Positions 48,201-60,200 are shown, numbered from the stretch's first letter. The stretch is 64,000 bases of DNA from Metridium senile (GCA_949775045.1 OX459096.1:32979160-33043159), one strand, 5' to 3'. Program-made: numbers and translations. The notes: generated by a model from the sequence alone, not told the origin.

Positions 48201-51200
48201 AATTTTACAAAAGGCTAAAGCAAATAACCTCTGGTACCCAGGGTAGGGCAATGCAGCCTGCCTTTCAGTTTCTTTTAGTTATTTATAAATAACTAATAAT
48301 TTCTGTGAGTGAAAGTATTCTCAGTACTGTTATTTGTCTTCTTTATCTGTCAGTAGCAAATAGAGAAAATATGGAAGCAGCAGAAGGGGTTTCTAGATTG
48401 AATACCGATTACCAACAACAACAACTATTGATGGAAGAAGAGACAACTGCTTCTTGGGATGTTTTACAAGAGGTTTGTATGTCAAAGTTATATACAGTTA
48501 GGTTGATATGAGATACAGTGAAACCCCGCCTTACAGCCAACTGCTTAATACGGCCACCACGGTATTGCGGCCAGTTTTTTAGGTCCCAATGAAATGCATG
48601 CCTATACATTTTCTATAACATTTACTCGCTTAATACAGCCACTTTTGGCTGTCCCTTCGGTGGCCAGATTAACTGGATCAAATGAATCAAATGAATCAAT
48701 CAATCAATCAATCAAATGATTCAATCAATCAATATTCAATCAATCAATGAATCAAATGAATCAAATGAATCAATCAATCAATCAATCAAATGATTCAATC
48801 AATCAATATTCAATCAATCAATCAAATGAATCAATGAATCAAATGAATCAATCAATGAAATAAATGAATCAATCGATGAAATAAATGAATGAAATAATCA
48901 ATCAATCAATCAAATCAATCAATCAATCAGTCAAATGGATAAATCAATCAATCAAATGAATCAATCAATCAATCAAATTGATAAATCGGTCAATCAATCA
49001 AATGGATGAATCAATCAAAGGAATGTATCAATCATTTTGGGCTCTCCATGTGGGAACTATATGATTGAGTTAGATCCACATCTTTCTGAAAGCAATTGGT
49101 ATTAGTTACATGTGTAGATAATAATGGTTGACAATCCAACAATAAGTACAATTTAGACTTGTCGCTGTAGCTCTAAAACGTTATTGATAGTTTAGTTTAT
49201 TTTCAGAGCCTTGAAGACCTAAATACTCTCATCCACGATTTCTCAGCGATTGTTCATGTGAGTCATACCAACTGAAATTCTTTATCATTGTAATGTCATG
49301 TGGTGTTTTTATAGAACATTTCACACACGTCTCAATGCGCTTTACAATTATCGTACGGACCGCTGGCGCCTTACAGTCCCACAGGGACCCCTAATTTAGA
49401 TTGATCAATAATTATGAATAAAATAGATGAAGAACGCGCGCGCATGCGATTGTTCGTCGCTTGGGCTTCCTGTGTCGACTACTGCTCGTTATATCTGTTG
49501 GGCTTCCTGTGGCCGCCGTTGCTTGGTGACTTTTCCACCCCTGGTGATAATAAATATGTGACAAGGGATGAAACTCTCATTAGAAATTTCTATAAAACCG
49601 CTTATTTCAAGTTGAAATATTGCTTCTAGTGGAAATAAAACGACACATACATGTTGTCACATATTACTAAACTAGAGAGATTTGCCGAGAAAAGCTACGC
49701 AAGAAAAGTTTTTGAATTTTGCCATTCGTCAGCCATTCGTCACCAAGCAACGGCGGCTACAATACTCTCGTTTTTCACGAGCTGACGCGATGACGCGCTG
49801 CCACTAGATATCTAAAGAGTTTGACTTCAACACTTATATTTCATTTAGACATAGAGTTTCAGTCTTACTCTCGTTTTTCACGAGTTGACGCGATGACGCG
49901 CTGCCACTAGATATTTTTTTACCTTTTCTCTCTCTCTCTCAATTTCATCTATTATTAATGATTCTCTTGATTCATACTTATTTCTATCGCATACAATTGT
50001 ATTTTCACGCGATGGACGTTGTCACTCAAGGAAACTAATTTGGGCGTGCGGTTACTCCAACTGACTGATTTTGAACTTGATGTGAAAACTTTATATACTT
50101 GATTTTTGTTCAAAAAATTAGCATTTTGCGCGCGAAACAGATTCAGTTTAATGTTGTTTTTGGTTGACCTCCAGGATCAACAGTCAGGTCTAGACACAAT
50201 CACTGATAACATAGAAACAGCTCAAGTCAACGTACATCAAGGGACTGCTGAACTAGGAAAGGTACTTTCACACTCACTTCAAAAGCAAACTTATATACCT
50301 TTTCCGAGAAAGTTTGTCACCCGTGAAAAGACTACAAGCTAGTAGCGCAAAGGATCATGGATCAGTTCAGAAACTAATTGTGCATTTTTTTGTCTAATAA
50401 GTCAAAACAGTATTTTCTCAACAACAAGTTGACAATTAATTGTATCCATGAAATCTCTGCGCGTTCTAGTGAACTATACATGTTACCCATAGTCCCCTGC
50501 GCTACTAGCTTGTTGGCTTTTTAGTTCACGGGTGGCAAAGTTTCTTGGAATGGGTGTATACGCTTACTTCAAAAATAGTTGACTGAATGAACGGTGAACG
50601 GCGATTCGGTACGGCCGAATGGTGTTGTGGTTACACATACAACATATGCTAGTGTTTTTCTCGATTACTATATGCACAGTTTCATCACTTTTAACTATTC
50701 TTTAATACATGTAGCTGGCGTTGTGGTTACCCCAATAATGAGTAAATTAATGCATCCACAATTACTCGCTACGAAAACGAGTCATGGTTATACTCCAATA
50801 ACTGAGTAAATCCACAGTTAGTCTCAGTGGTTACTGCAAAGACGACTGAATAACTTTTGACCTTCTATGCGTCCGTTATCTTACTGTTGATTATATAAAG
50901 AACACTCACTCGTTTTCGCAGTGTTCAAACGACAAATTATGTCGGATTTATACTCATAATTTCGTTGTAATCAATTCTAGGCAAGAAAACTTCAAACTGT
51001 AATGCTTCCAGTACTTGGTGCTTTGATTGGCACTGTGGCAGGTGGCCCAGTCGGGTTTGTGTTTGGTTTAAAGCTAGGAGCAGCGGCCGCCTTGGGCGGT
51101 GGAATAGCTGGCTTTGCAGGCGGAGAATTGATCAAGAAGAAAAACCAACAAAATGTTGATATGGAATTACAGAATCTAAGTTCTAACACAGAAAATAGAA

Positions 51201-51220
51201 TCGTTAAAAAAGGATTGTGA
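45297..51220 (+). CDS. STX17: Syntaxin-17, autophagosomal Qa-SNARE (frame broken in exon 4)
   Basis: Eight coding exons: 45297-45327, 46423-46559, 47010-47075, 47193-47395, 48354-48472, 49207-49257, 50175-50261, 50981-51220. Syntaxin-17 is the Qa-SNARE that drives autophagosome-lysosome fusion with SNAP29 and VAMP8. Matches include LEKIINIAIPTDLQRLHRHQ in the N-terminal helices and the SNARE motif spanning exons 6-7 (SLEDLNTLIHDF, then DQQSGLDTITDNI with the central Gln). The Gly/Ala-rich double-membrane hairpin (LPVLGALIGTVAGGPVGF, then AAALGGGIAGFAGGELIKKK) is the hallmark of this syntaxin. Exon 4 contains a 13-bp tandem duplication (47228-47253) that shifts the frame and gives a stop at 47277 after about 106 residues. 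Discounting it, all phases agree and the length is 306 aa, close to the human 302. It may be an allele, an assembly error or a lesion. Confidence 0.92.
46613..46700. repeat. (CTGA)n microsatellite in STX17 intron 2
   Basis: About seventeen perfect CTGA units, then a degenerate TTGA region to about 46865. Confidence 0.92.
47655..47722. repeat. Inverted repeat in STX17 intron 4
   Basis: AGGTTCCTTTTTCTTACC and CTAGAACGAC are mirrored by GTTGTTCTAGG and TAAGAGAAAGGAACCT across a ~16-nt loop. A stable hairpin is likely. Confidence 0.7.
48516..48680. mobile_element. pogo/Tigger-like MITE, copy 2, right end lost
   Basis: It starts TACAGTGAAACCCCGCCTTA and shares ACTGGCCGCAA, TTTTTTAGGTCCCAA and TGCATGCC blocks with copy 1 in opposite orientation. 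The right terminus is replaced by an AATC microsatellite. It lies in the STX17 intron after exon 5. Confidence 0.65.
48676..49035. repeat. Degenerate (AATC)n microsatellite in STX17 intron 5
   Basis: AATCAATCAATCAAATGAAT variants with a partial higher-order duplication near 48690-48830. Confidence 0.9.
49760..49920. repeat. Direct duplication CTCGTTTTTCACGAG...
   Basis: CTCGTTTTTCACGAGYTGAC and GCGATGACGCGCTGCCACTA occur at about 49767 and 49868, ~100 bp apart, in STX17 intron 6. Confidence 0.75.
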
Positions 51221-51884
51221 ATCTGATTGATTGAAAAACCGACAATTCCATGGAATACACAACAACGACACGAAGACTACTTACCAAGTGGACACACAGA
51301 ACTTAATAGTTCTAATTCGAGAAAAAGGATAGTTAAGAGAAGATTGTGAAGTGACAGATTTAAGCAAGAGGGGGGAAAAGCAGTTTTAGCTATGAAAAAA
51401 TAAACGAAAAATCCTACAAACAAAGAAACAACCTACAAACAGAAGCAAAAAACAGTGATTACAGAACAAGAAAGTGAGTTGCAAAGAAAACCGTGACTTT
51501 AGCCTTGTAAATAGGAACAGAAGTCAAGAAAAGACTTCAAATCTTCAACGAAAATAAAGAAAAAAAACAACAAAAAGAAATCAGAACAAAATGCGGATGT
51601 TAGTGGAATTTATTGTCTGAAAGGATTGTGGTATTAAAGCAGTCAAAAAATAATTCATGTAATTACAAAATGTTTATAGCCCTTTTAATAGAATTAAAAA
51701 GGATACCTTGTAATGTAATATAGTTTGCGTGACGTCACTAAAAACGACTGCTTCGGAAACTACACATATTTTCCAATTTTGCAAATTTGCAATTTTATCC
51801 ATGCCGTAGAAAGAAGAAAAAATGATTTTTATCAAATTTTACAATTTGCGAACTTTTCTTTACCGTCCCATAATATACACTAGT

Positions 51885-52172
51885 AAAGGGGGGGGGGGGG
51901 GGGGGGGGACTCCGTTAGAAAATGGATAGGGGTGCTCGACGGACCTTTTAGGGTCGAAAATAAGACCCTCGCGTACCTTTTAGGGTCTCGAACTGGCACC
52001 GTACCTTCGAACTTAAGATTATACATATTGCAAATGTTTTTAATGTGGTCGTATCTTTTAGGGTCTGAAATCAGTATCTGAGTTAATTTATGCGTACCTT
52101 TTAGGGTCATTTTCAAAACCGTCCGTCGAGCACCCCTGTCCATTTTTGAAGGGAGTCCCCTCCCTCCCCCGG
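51885..52172. mobile_element. G-run-ended MITE, GACTCC...GGGGTGCTCGACGGAC
   Basis: The left G-tract then GACTCCGTTAGAAAATGGAT and AGGGGTGCTCGACGGAC are mirrored at the right (reversed GGGACTCCCTTCAAAAATGG, AGGGGTGCTCGACGGAC). CCTTTTAGGGTC repeats occur inside. It lies downstream of STX17. Confidence 0.75.
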
Positions 52173-52884
52173 GCAATTTATCATTTTACCATATTTTATA
52201 ATTTTCTCGCTTTCTGATTGGTCGAGAGCCGTGGTAAATAATACCACGGTTGCGTATCTGGCTCTGCTCATTTCATATTTTTAATGTGTTAAAAATCAAA
52301 TTCACGATATAGTTTCTTGTCATGGTATGTCCTCTTATTTACCACGGTTGGCGCCATCTCATCGTCTAAATTTACTAAATTGTAAATAGTACAATATCTA
52401 TATATTTCAGTAAATAGCTATATTGACTGATGTAAATTTACCGTGGCTAAATCAAGTATCCACACTGCAAAAACTGTAGATACAACTCGGTATTGAGTTA
52501 ATCATGCATTCAAGATGATACTTTATAGTGAGAAAACCGAACTCATTATAAGAGTGAACATAAATGTAGATGTGCCATTGAGTACAATGTACTCAATATA
52601 TTGAGTTTAACCTCACTTTTACTCACCAAAGAGTTGGGTTTACTCACTATAGAGTTGGGTTTACTCACTATATAAAGTGTCATCATTGCAGTGAACCCAT
52701 CCATCCATCCATCCATCCATATGTGTCGCTTGCTGTTCTTTAATACGCCTTGTTTCATTTTAGCAGGGCTGGAGTTGCAAAACCACTGCAAAAGCGGTCT
52801 TATTTAGAGCTGTTTTCGTCTTAAGAGAATTACTTTGAGTTTAGAAGATTACTGGAGTTGTTGCTATTGTTTGAGAATTAATTG

Positions 52885-53010
52885 GAAACTATCGAGTAAA
52901 CTAGTATAGGCTGCGTCGGTGTTTGATATAAATGATAGGCAATATAATGAAATTTGTAACACCGTAAAAATGTTTTTACGGTGTTACAAATTTCATTATA
53001 TTACCTATGA
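52885..53010. repeat. Dispersed repeat family, copy 5, with inverted duplication
   Basis: The core GATAGGCAATATAATGAAAT to CACCGTAAAAA (52934-52970) is followed 2 nt later by its inverted copy (52973-53009), giving a ~37-bp near-perfect hairpin. Confidence 0.8.
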
Positions 53011-53063
53011 GAATTAATTGGCTTAGTTTCTGTGCTGAAACAATCTTGATTCGCTGACAGACT

Positions 53064-53816
53064 TTATTCTTCGTCAAACTCAGTTGTATCAAAAAGTTTC
53101 ATCATCACTCGAGTCTTGGTTCGTTCTTTTAAAAACTGATCAAAGCCGCAAACCTCGTTGCGTCGAACGCTGCTCCTACGTCTTTGTAGCAAGTTGTCGT
53201 CAGTTGATACGGACGCTGCACTCCCATAACGTGGCTGAGGTACGGCAGTTGTGGTTGAGAATCGTGTAATACGTCTGCAAATGCGGCCCACAACGCTTTG
53301 TTTATTTTTAGGGCTGTTTTCCTCTGGACATGTTGAACTGTTTTTAACAACACTTTGGCTTGTGTTCATGTTTAGACTGGTTTGGTCTTGATCGCTTTCA
53401 GGATTTTGCTCACAGTGATGATGAACTGGGATTAATGTTCCAGTGATGGGAGAGAGTGTGTTGGAATTCTGATCCATAGCTCTTTCATAGTGTTGCTCTT
53501 CTGTAACAGGTGGGTAAATATCATCGTGAAAAAACTCACTGGATAGGTGTTCATCGGACCCTTGATCAGTTTGCATTTTGGCTTTCTCTTGATATTCGTT
53601 TTTGTTTTCAAACCCAGGATAAGAACTGACTCTTCTCAGTGGTGTTGTTTGTGGTCTCGTCCAAGGCATCGAATCATTGGATATATTATAGGAAAATCTG
53701 GCTATGTTATCTTTATTGCTGCCTTTCCATTGTAAGAAGGAAAATGAATCCAGGTCATTGCTGTTGGCAGCTCCCCGAGAAGAGTTAGATCGCTTGTAGT
53801 GTGAAGACGTATCCAT
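53064..53816 (-). CDS. Orphan 250-aa disordered protein with PKA-type phospho-motifs
   Basis: An intact single-exon frame with strongly biased, protein-like composition (Ser, Asn, Asp, Gln, Arg) and no predicted membrane segment or signal peptide. I do not recognise the family. Visible motifs are LRRVSS at about residues 60-65 and RRRSSVRR at about 212-219, both fitting the basophilic (PKA-like) kinase consensus R-R-x-S. The C-terminus is FDQFLKERTKTRVMMKLFDT followed by an acidic tail ending DEE. It lies between the convergent STX17 and ERP44 genes. Its upstream DNA is a tandem array with CRE sites. The length of an uninterrupted frame in AT-rich DNA argues for a real gene or a recently retroposed copy. 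A further downstream exon cannot be excluded. Confidence 0.6.
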   Translation of the reverse strand: MDTSSHYKRSNSSRGAANSNDLDSFSFLQWKGSNKDNIARFSYNISNDSMPWTRPQTTPLRRVSSYPGFENKNEYQEKAKMQTDQGSDEHLSSEFFHDDIYPPVTEEQHYERAMDQNSNTLSPITGTLIPVHHHCEQNPESDQDQTSLNMNTSQSVVKNSSTCPEENSPKNKQSVVGRICRRITRFSTTTAVPQPRYGSAASVSTDDNLLQRRRSSVRRNEVCGFDQFLKERTKTRVMMKLFDTTEFDEE

Positions 53817-53939
53817 CTAAAAAAATCCCGATATATGAGGGTGAAAAGGTACTCCGACCTGATTTATTGTTTTTTTGTTTCTGTTTTACTGTCTTTTTAG
53901 TTCTGTTTGGATGAAATTTTTAGGGTGTGTCTCTATATA

Positions 53940-54495
53940 TAACATATGGCAGTATGACGTCATTCATCCCATATTTGTGTAGCTGGGACGTGTCCAAAGA
54001 GTTTCTGTTTTTCTGTGTTTTAATTTCTGATTGGTTGAAATCATTAGGGTGTCTCTATAACAGGAGAGTGTGACGTCAATCATCCCATATTTGTGTTGCT
54101 GGGACGTCATTAGCGGGCTCTCCAAAGAGTTTCTGTTTTTCTGTGTTTTTAATTTCTGATTGGTTGAAATCATTAGGGTGTGTCTCTATAACAGGAGAGT
54201 GTGACGTCAGTCATCCCATATTTGTGTTGCTGGGACGTTATTAGCGGGCTCTCCAAAGAGTTTCTATTTTTCTGCATGTATGTTTAGTTCTGATTGGTTG
54301 AAATCTTTAGGGTGTGTCTCTATAACAGGGCAGTGTGACGTCAATCATCCTATATTTGTGTTGCTGGGACGTCATTAGTGGGTTCTCCAAAGAGTTTCTG
54401 TTTTTCTGTGTTTTTAATTTCTGATTGGTTGAAATCATTAGGGTGTGTCTCTATAACAAGAGAGTGTGACGTCAGTCATCCCATATTTGTGAGAG
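53940..54495. repeat. ~130-bp tandem array carrying five CRE octamers
   Basis: Five units share CATCCCATATTTGTG, GCTGGGACGT, TCCAAAGAGTTTCTGTTTTT, CTGATTGGTTGAAATC and GGGTGTGTCTCTATAACAG. Spacing of the marker site is 116, 131, 134 and 131 bp. The array begins about 125 bp upstream of the ATG of the minus-strand orphan gene. Confidence 0.9.
53955..54474. promoter_or_regulatory. Cluster of five perfect TGACGTCA (CREB/ATF) sites
   Basis: TGACGTCA occurs at 53955, 54071, 54202, 54336 and 54467, once per tandem unit. The full palindrome is the high-affinity CREB/ATF site. It lies 140-660 bp upstream of the orphan gene start, where it could act as a cAMP-responsive enhancer; that role is an inference. 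Each unit also has an inverted CCAAT (ATTGG). Confidence 0.6.
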
Positions 54496-54589
54496 CCTGA
54501 TATCATTTTTACTCACTCGTTTTTTGTATCATATCGCAAACGAGCGTTTAAGAAAATAACAATAAGAAAATATAAACAACAGCTAGCAA

Positions 54590-54690
54590 TATTTGTTGAT
54601 TTGGAGAAAGCTTTCGAATCTGTGAGTCGTGTAGTACTGTGGAAGTTCCTGGACACGGTTGGGGTTTCCAGGAAAGCTGAAGATAAAAAC
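54590..54690 (+). pseudogene. Reverse transcriptase fragment
   Basis: A short frame reads FVDLEKAFESVSRVVLWKFL, which matches motif A of non-LTR reverse transcriptases (FVDLEKAFD). Nothing else of the element is recognisable on either side, so this is a relic. Confidence 0.6.
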
Positions 54691-54822
54691 AGTTGCTAGG
54701 GAGACGAAAAGGTGTCAAAACAGCTTTGAAAAATCGAAAGAAAGATACGTTATAGCAAATGTTGCAAGATGTTTTGAATTCTGGTTAAGTAGCTCTTTGT
54801 ATTGTTTGGTTCTAAAGCCTCG

Positions 54823-55049
54823 GTCAAACGGCAATGCTAGTTCATGATAGTTGATGATAGTTACAACTATCATGTGCATTTGACCACCAACTATCATGCA
54901 CTATCATCGACTATCATAGAGTTTGAACATGCTCAAATTTCACATGATAGCTGTCGATGATAGTTTTTGCCGTTTGACCACGCGTATACAGGATAATTGA
55001 TGATAGTGGAGACGCCTTCAACTATCATCAACTATCATAGCCGTTTGAC
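54823..55049. mobile_element. MITE with GGTCAAACGGC ends and ATGATAGTT repeats
   Basis: The ends GGTCAAACGGCAATGCTAGT and (reversed) GGTCAAACGGCTATGATAGT flank many ACTATCATSA direct and inverted repeats. Confidence 0.75.
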
Positions 55050-55222
55050 CTCCGCTTAAGTTTTTCGAATATTGTTTCTATGTTTGCATTGCAATGCCAG
55101 GAAACTGCCAAAAGACAAGGTAAATAATAACATGATTTTCACTTGGATTAAACACTGTTTATTGTAAGATTGAAAACCTAAAATAATTGTCAGAGTGATT
55201 TCCTTCGACTGTCCAAGATATA

Positions 55223-55482
55223 CACCTATTTCAAAAAACGTTGTCAGAAGGAGATCTGAATCTACAATCCGAGACAGAAATGAGTTCTGGGGTACGGCAG
55301 TTTTTATTCATTGCATGCACTTTCTAGCTTCGGATATGGCGACGGTAAATATAAATCTGAAGGTGCTAAGCGCAAAAAGACAAAAAACAGGGGCAGGCCT
55401 GGTTTTTGCAGTACGCAATTTTCCTGAATTCATTTCGGTCTCAGATTGCAGATCTCCTTCCGACGTTTTTTTGGAATAGGTG
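55223..55482. mobile_element. MITE of the CACCTATT family, copy 1
   Basis: CACCTATTTCAAAAAACGTT and its mirror (reversed CACCTATTCCAAAAAAACGT) are flanked by TA (55221-55222, 55483-55484). The arms continue with AGAAGGAGATCTG. TA flanks fit mariner-like mobilisation. Confidence 0.82.
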
Positions 55483-55484
55483 TA

Positions 55485-55670
55485 CACCTACTTGCAAGAA
55501 CGTTGTCATTAACATTTGAACCTTTGTAATTTAGTGGATTAGGAATAAATTAAAAGTACAAAAGAAAGAGTTGTGCTTCAATGATCTTCTTTTGTACTTT
55601 TAATTTATTCCTAATCCACTAAATTACAAATGTTCAAATGTTGTATGACAACGTTCTTGCAAGTAGGTGT
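55485..55670. mobile_element. MITE of the CACCTATT family, copy 2, abutting copy 1
   Basis: CACCTACTTGCAAGAACGTT and its mirror have arms of about 85 bp (ATTTAGTGGATTAGGAATAA). It uses the TA at 55483-55484 that is also the right flank of copy 1; the other TA is 55671-55672. Confidence 0.82.
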
Positions 55671-56879
55671 ATATCGATTAGACAATTTGCGAGTTAGTGA
55701 TTGCGCAGCCTTCATCTCGACTGAGTGCATGCACGCCATATTTCCATAAAACAAGCTTTATTTATCGTTTAATTGCATTTTTTGTACTAACTTGTAGATA
55801 TCACTGATTGGATCAGAACAGTGCAATTATTGTTCCCTCCATTGTAATTGTGATTCATGCCTGAGTGAGATCTTAGTTAGACAAAGAGTATTAGTTAAAG
55901 CTAGTGTGCTAGTCAAATAAGAACAAAAGAACACACTGGAAATAAGGTGCATTAAATAGTGATAAAGTGAAGTGTGTTTCAAGGGTTAGAGTTGTTCTCA
56001 TTACCCCTTGAAAAAAGGTATATTTGATAAGTCCTGGCATTCAAACAACAACAAAAGAACAAACCGTAGTTTAGGTGCATTAAAGAGTGATACACTAAAA
56101 TGGGATAATGAGAACAGCTCTAATGAAAACGACTCTAAAAGTTAGCAGTTGTTTCACGGATTTATGGCGTGGACTGTAGCACGTGATATATTCTTTTTTA
56201 TTTAGTACAGCCTATGGTAAGACAAGGAATAGAAACACAAATAAACAATAAAAATAACACCGGTTTTATCTCTAATCTTTAACTAATTTATCCACAATTG
56301 GCTTAGACTACGCAGTGTAGAACTCGAAACTGGCCAATTGGACGAACGGTGGCGTATTTTTTTGTTATGGTTTTGCCAACCAACCATTGATATTAGAACA
56401 AAGAAAATATAGAAGGAAATAAGAAAATATATTGAGAAAATGGATGGCAAATTAGCATCACAATACCAACACTTGTAAACACTAGGCTCACCTATACGCA
56501 AACAAACAGTTAATCGTTGACTCGAAAAACATCGTTTTATTTTGTAGTTTATTAACTACTACAAACTGACAGTCTTTTTTCTTGCATGGGTGCAGTATAA
56601 TCACTCTAACAACTAGCGTGTGCGTATTTTAAAAATAGACTTTACAGCAAGCCCTTTTATCGGGGAATAATTTGTCCTATGCGCTATTTCTCAGCCAAGT
56701 ATATTTTTCAAAATGGTCAAATGACACAACAAACTAACTAAAAACGTTTTCTTTTTCTTTGTTCTATTTTTTTTTTTACCAAAATTATTATTTTGTCTAC
56801 GTGGAAGTATATTGAAATATGTGGAGGTACAAGATGGACATGAAATCGAAACAAGAAAGAATCACTATTTTTTACAAAA

Positions 56880-57180
56880 AACCCTTAGACATATCACATT
56901 GTTAACAGAAAAATGCAATTGTTTACATACAATTGCACAATTTTCAAACAACAATTTGTAAACAAAATATGTATCGTTCAAAAACAATTCCATTGTTTGA
57001 CAAAAATTGTTTACATACAATCATAATGTTTCAAAACAATGGCTTGTTAACAGTGAATCATATTGTTTAAAACAATGGTATTGTTCATAGATAAAAGTAT
57101 TGTTCACAGATAATGGTACCGTTCAAAGACAATGGTATTGTTCACAAACAATGGTACTTTAAATAACTTTAAGTTACCAT
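56880..57180. other. AACAAT/ATTGTT-dense tract downstream of ERP44
   Basis: More than fifteen AACAAT, ACAATGG or ATTGTT motifs lie within 300 bp just 3' of the ERP44 stop. The motif matches the Sox-family HMG core, but the density may only reflect a degenerate minisatellite. Confidence 0.5.
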
Positions 57181-57263
57181 TATATTATTGCGCAATGAAT
57201 AGTGAACCAAGATAAATAACGAGATTATCGTCCCCAAAATAAACCGCCCGAGTGACTGCAGAC

Positions 57264-60200
57264 TTAGAGTTCATCACGCAGTATTGTATAGCGGTTATAG
57301 CTGGGAGAAAGCTTCTTAAATATAGTTTCAGGAGGGGATGTTTTGGTCTTCTTGTCACCAGATCCACTTCCAGTTTGCTTGTCTGAGCCGTCGTTATTGG
57401 CATCTGGGGCTCCAGCTTCTGCATTGCCTGTATCTCCTTGGTTACCAGTATCAACAATAATCTCCTATAGTATTCACAAAGAGATGCATGAGAAATAGCA
57501 GCAATTCTTCATTAAAGAGATAAAGGAATAAATAGTGAACATGATCATCTGGTGTGTGTAGTCCAAAATATCGGTGAACAATACCCTCGACTTTGTCTTA
57601 GTACTCGATCCTTGATATTCACCTAGCCTTCAGCAAATAGGACAATAACATGACTTTTGGAGGATACATTGTTTCTTTATGGCCCGAGTAGCTTCAATTT
57701 GCAGTGAAGTGCAGCAAGGGTGCAAACAATGCTACGGGCCATAAATAAACAATATACACAACAAAAGTCATGTCATTATCAGTAATATACAATACACATT
57801 ATACAAAGTCTTCATGAATATCAGAAGCAGGGCCGTAAATGCATCTGCGCATGGCATTTGGCCTCCCGAGCTAATAATTAATTATTTATCAATTTATATT
57901 GCGCAAATTCAATCTTCAATACAAATTTTCAAATGCGCAAGCTGAAAGTTTTAGAGAGTTTGATATTTGACCTTGTAATGATAATAGTTGTTAATTACAT
58001 GCTGGAACTTTGATCTTGATAGTCAATACTTACAGGTTGTTTGGTCTCATCAGCGCCATGGTGAAACTCTCGGTGAAGTTTGCCAGTATGAAGATCTTCA
58101 ACAAATGATTTTAGTTTACCAGGCGTTCTGCAGTAAGCACACAGAAAATTTAGAATAACAGTAAATGTTTTATAGAGTACAAACATTAAAAGCGTGCTAA
58201 ATGAATATTATCATATGACCGTATTTCCCCGCTCGCACTATATGCTCGCACGCAGTAATAAAAACTATGCAGACAAGACACGTGATTGGGCCGTACTTGT
58301 TTTGTTGAGTGGGCCGTAAAAAAGCTGTCTGACCAGCCCAAATGCGTATGGACCATAAAAATATGAAAGGGTCATATGGTAAAATGCTTATTGACTGAGT
58401 TAGGTCGTGCCGGACGAGAAAATATTTGACTCTTGGTCATTTGTATCGACCTCGCTGCGTTTGTTCTGTACACGGCATAACCTCGAGCCAAATATTTTCC
58501 CATCCGGCCCTCCCACTCAATAAGTACATATTGTACTAAATAGTGATATTTTATGCTAATTCTACAGTAATCCAGTCGAAATCCAGCACCAGTCGAAAGC
58601 TGCGTTTTCGTTGGCCCTCTAATACAGTACCGCTATTGTTTGGATAGGTTTAGGGCAATTGTTTGGAAAGACTATTGTTTTTTAAACCAATCCTGATCAA
58701 TGTTTCGATTTGGTACTGACTGTCCCCAATTCTATTATTTTTGTATTGTTTAATTAATACTATTTAGCACGAAATAGCTTTTCACGCTGAAATTATTGTT
58801 TGTACTCTAGTCTTAAGTGATATCAAAGTTTTTACTACTTCCCATGGTTATATACACTAGAAGTATACACCCACAAACACTTGTAAGTACCATGGGCTGG
58901 AGTCAAATTCTAAAGAATACACCATATGCAATCAAGGCTGAGCCGAAAAAAGAACTATGAATTTGTCTACCATTAGAGGTGGTATAGCATTGTATTGTAG
59001 TATGTACAAACCTAATATCTTCAAATTTTGGAAGCAGATACATGTGTCTGAAGCTGTCAATTGCAATCAAAGGAAGATCCTGGAAAATAGTAAAAATATT
59101 ATGTTAGTTTCGTGTGTCTAGAACTTTGCAATGGTTATTTTGAATTTAGGTAATTTACATACATTTACATTATCATTCCCATTAATGTTGAACAGATAAA
59201 CTAGCCAGACTCGATCTTTTGCGCTCCAAATATTGGAATATTACAAATTAAAAATTGTGTCTGCAAAGCAGGCTACAGATAAACAGACATTTATATTATT
59301 TAAAATGTTACATGTCTTATGAAATATTTATGATTCCCTCAACTTAGTTGGCTCTGGAGCTGTGGATAGCTGTTATCATTTTTATTGTCATATTTAATAT
59401 GAGCAAAGAATATTAATTTTAATAAGACATTTGGGGGGGGGGGGGGGGGGGAGAGGTGATTTTGAAAATAAATTTCCTGCACGGCCAAAATCGCCACTGA
59501 AATCTTTGCTTTTCTATCAAATAAATTTTGTGCGCATGCCAGCGGGCTAAAAAAAATTTCCTGCACGGACCAAATCACCCATCCCCCCTCAAAAGTTAAA
59601 TGGTCGGCCCCTTAGTGATATTCATCCTATGCCACGGGTGCAATAGACCTCTTTACCTTTATATGCAAATTTCCCATTTCAGACCATGTGTCATTCCCTT
59701 GAGAATTGTTCTTTTATGATAAACATGTTATATCATTTACATGTGAAAGAATCAACTCCCAAGGGTAGCATCACATGATCTGAAATGGGACAACAAACAA
59801 GGAAGGTAAAGAGGTCTATAACAAGAAAGACAGGGCCCATCATTAAAACAACTGCACATGTCAATCTTCAATTGTATGTGAATGACAGAGTGTGTTAATC
59901 AATAACATGGTTCAATAAGGGGGCCACAATGGCCAAAATTCCCTTCCCTGCCCACCTCCCCTTAGGGCCACTTCACAGATTAAGGATCAAATTCATTTTG
60001 GGTCTTCTTTGTATTCTTTTAAGTTAAATAATACATTGACATGTTTGTTAGAAGCCATGAAATCTCCATGTTTTAATAAAGTATACATATAGGCTACCCA
60101 TGATGCCATGCAACAGTAGCTTGTTGGCTTTTCATTAAATGGTGACAAAGATTCTTGGAGTGCATATTTGTACCTTTTTGGATTTTCCAAGATGGTGGAG

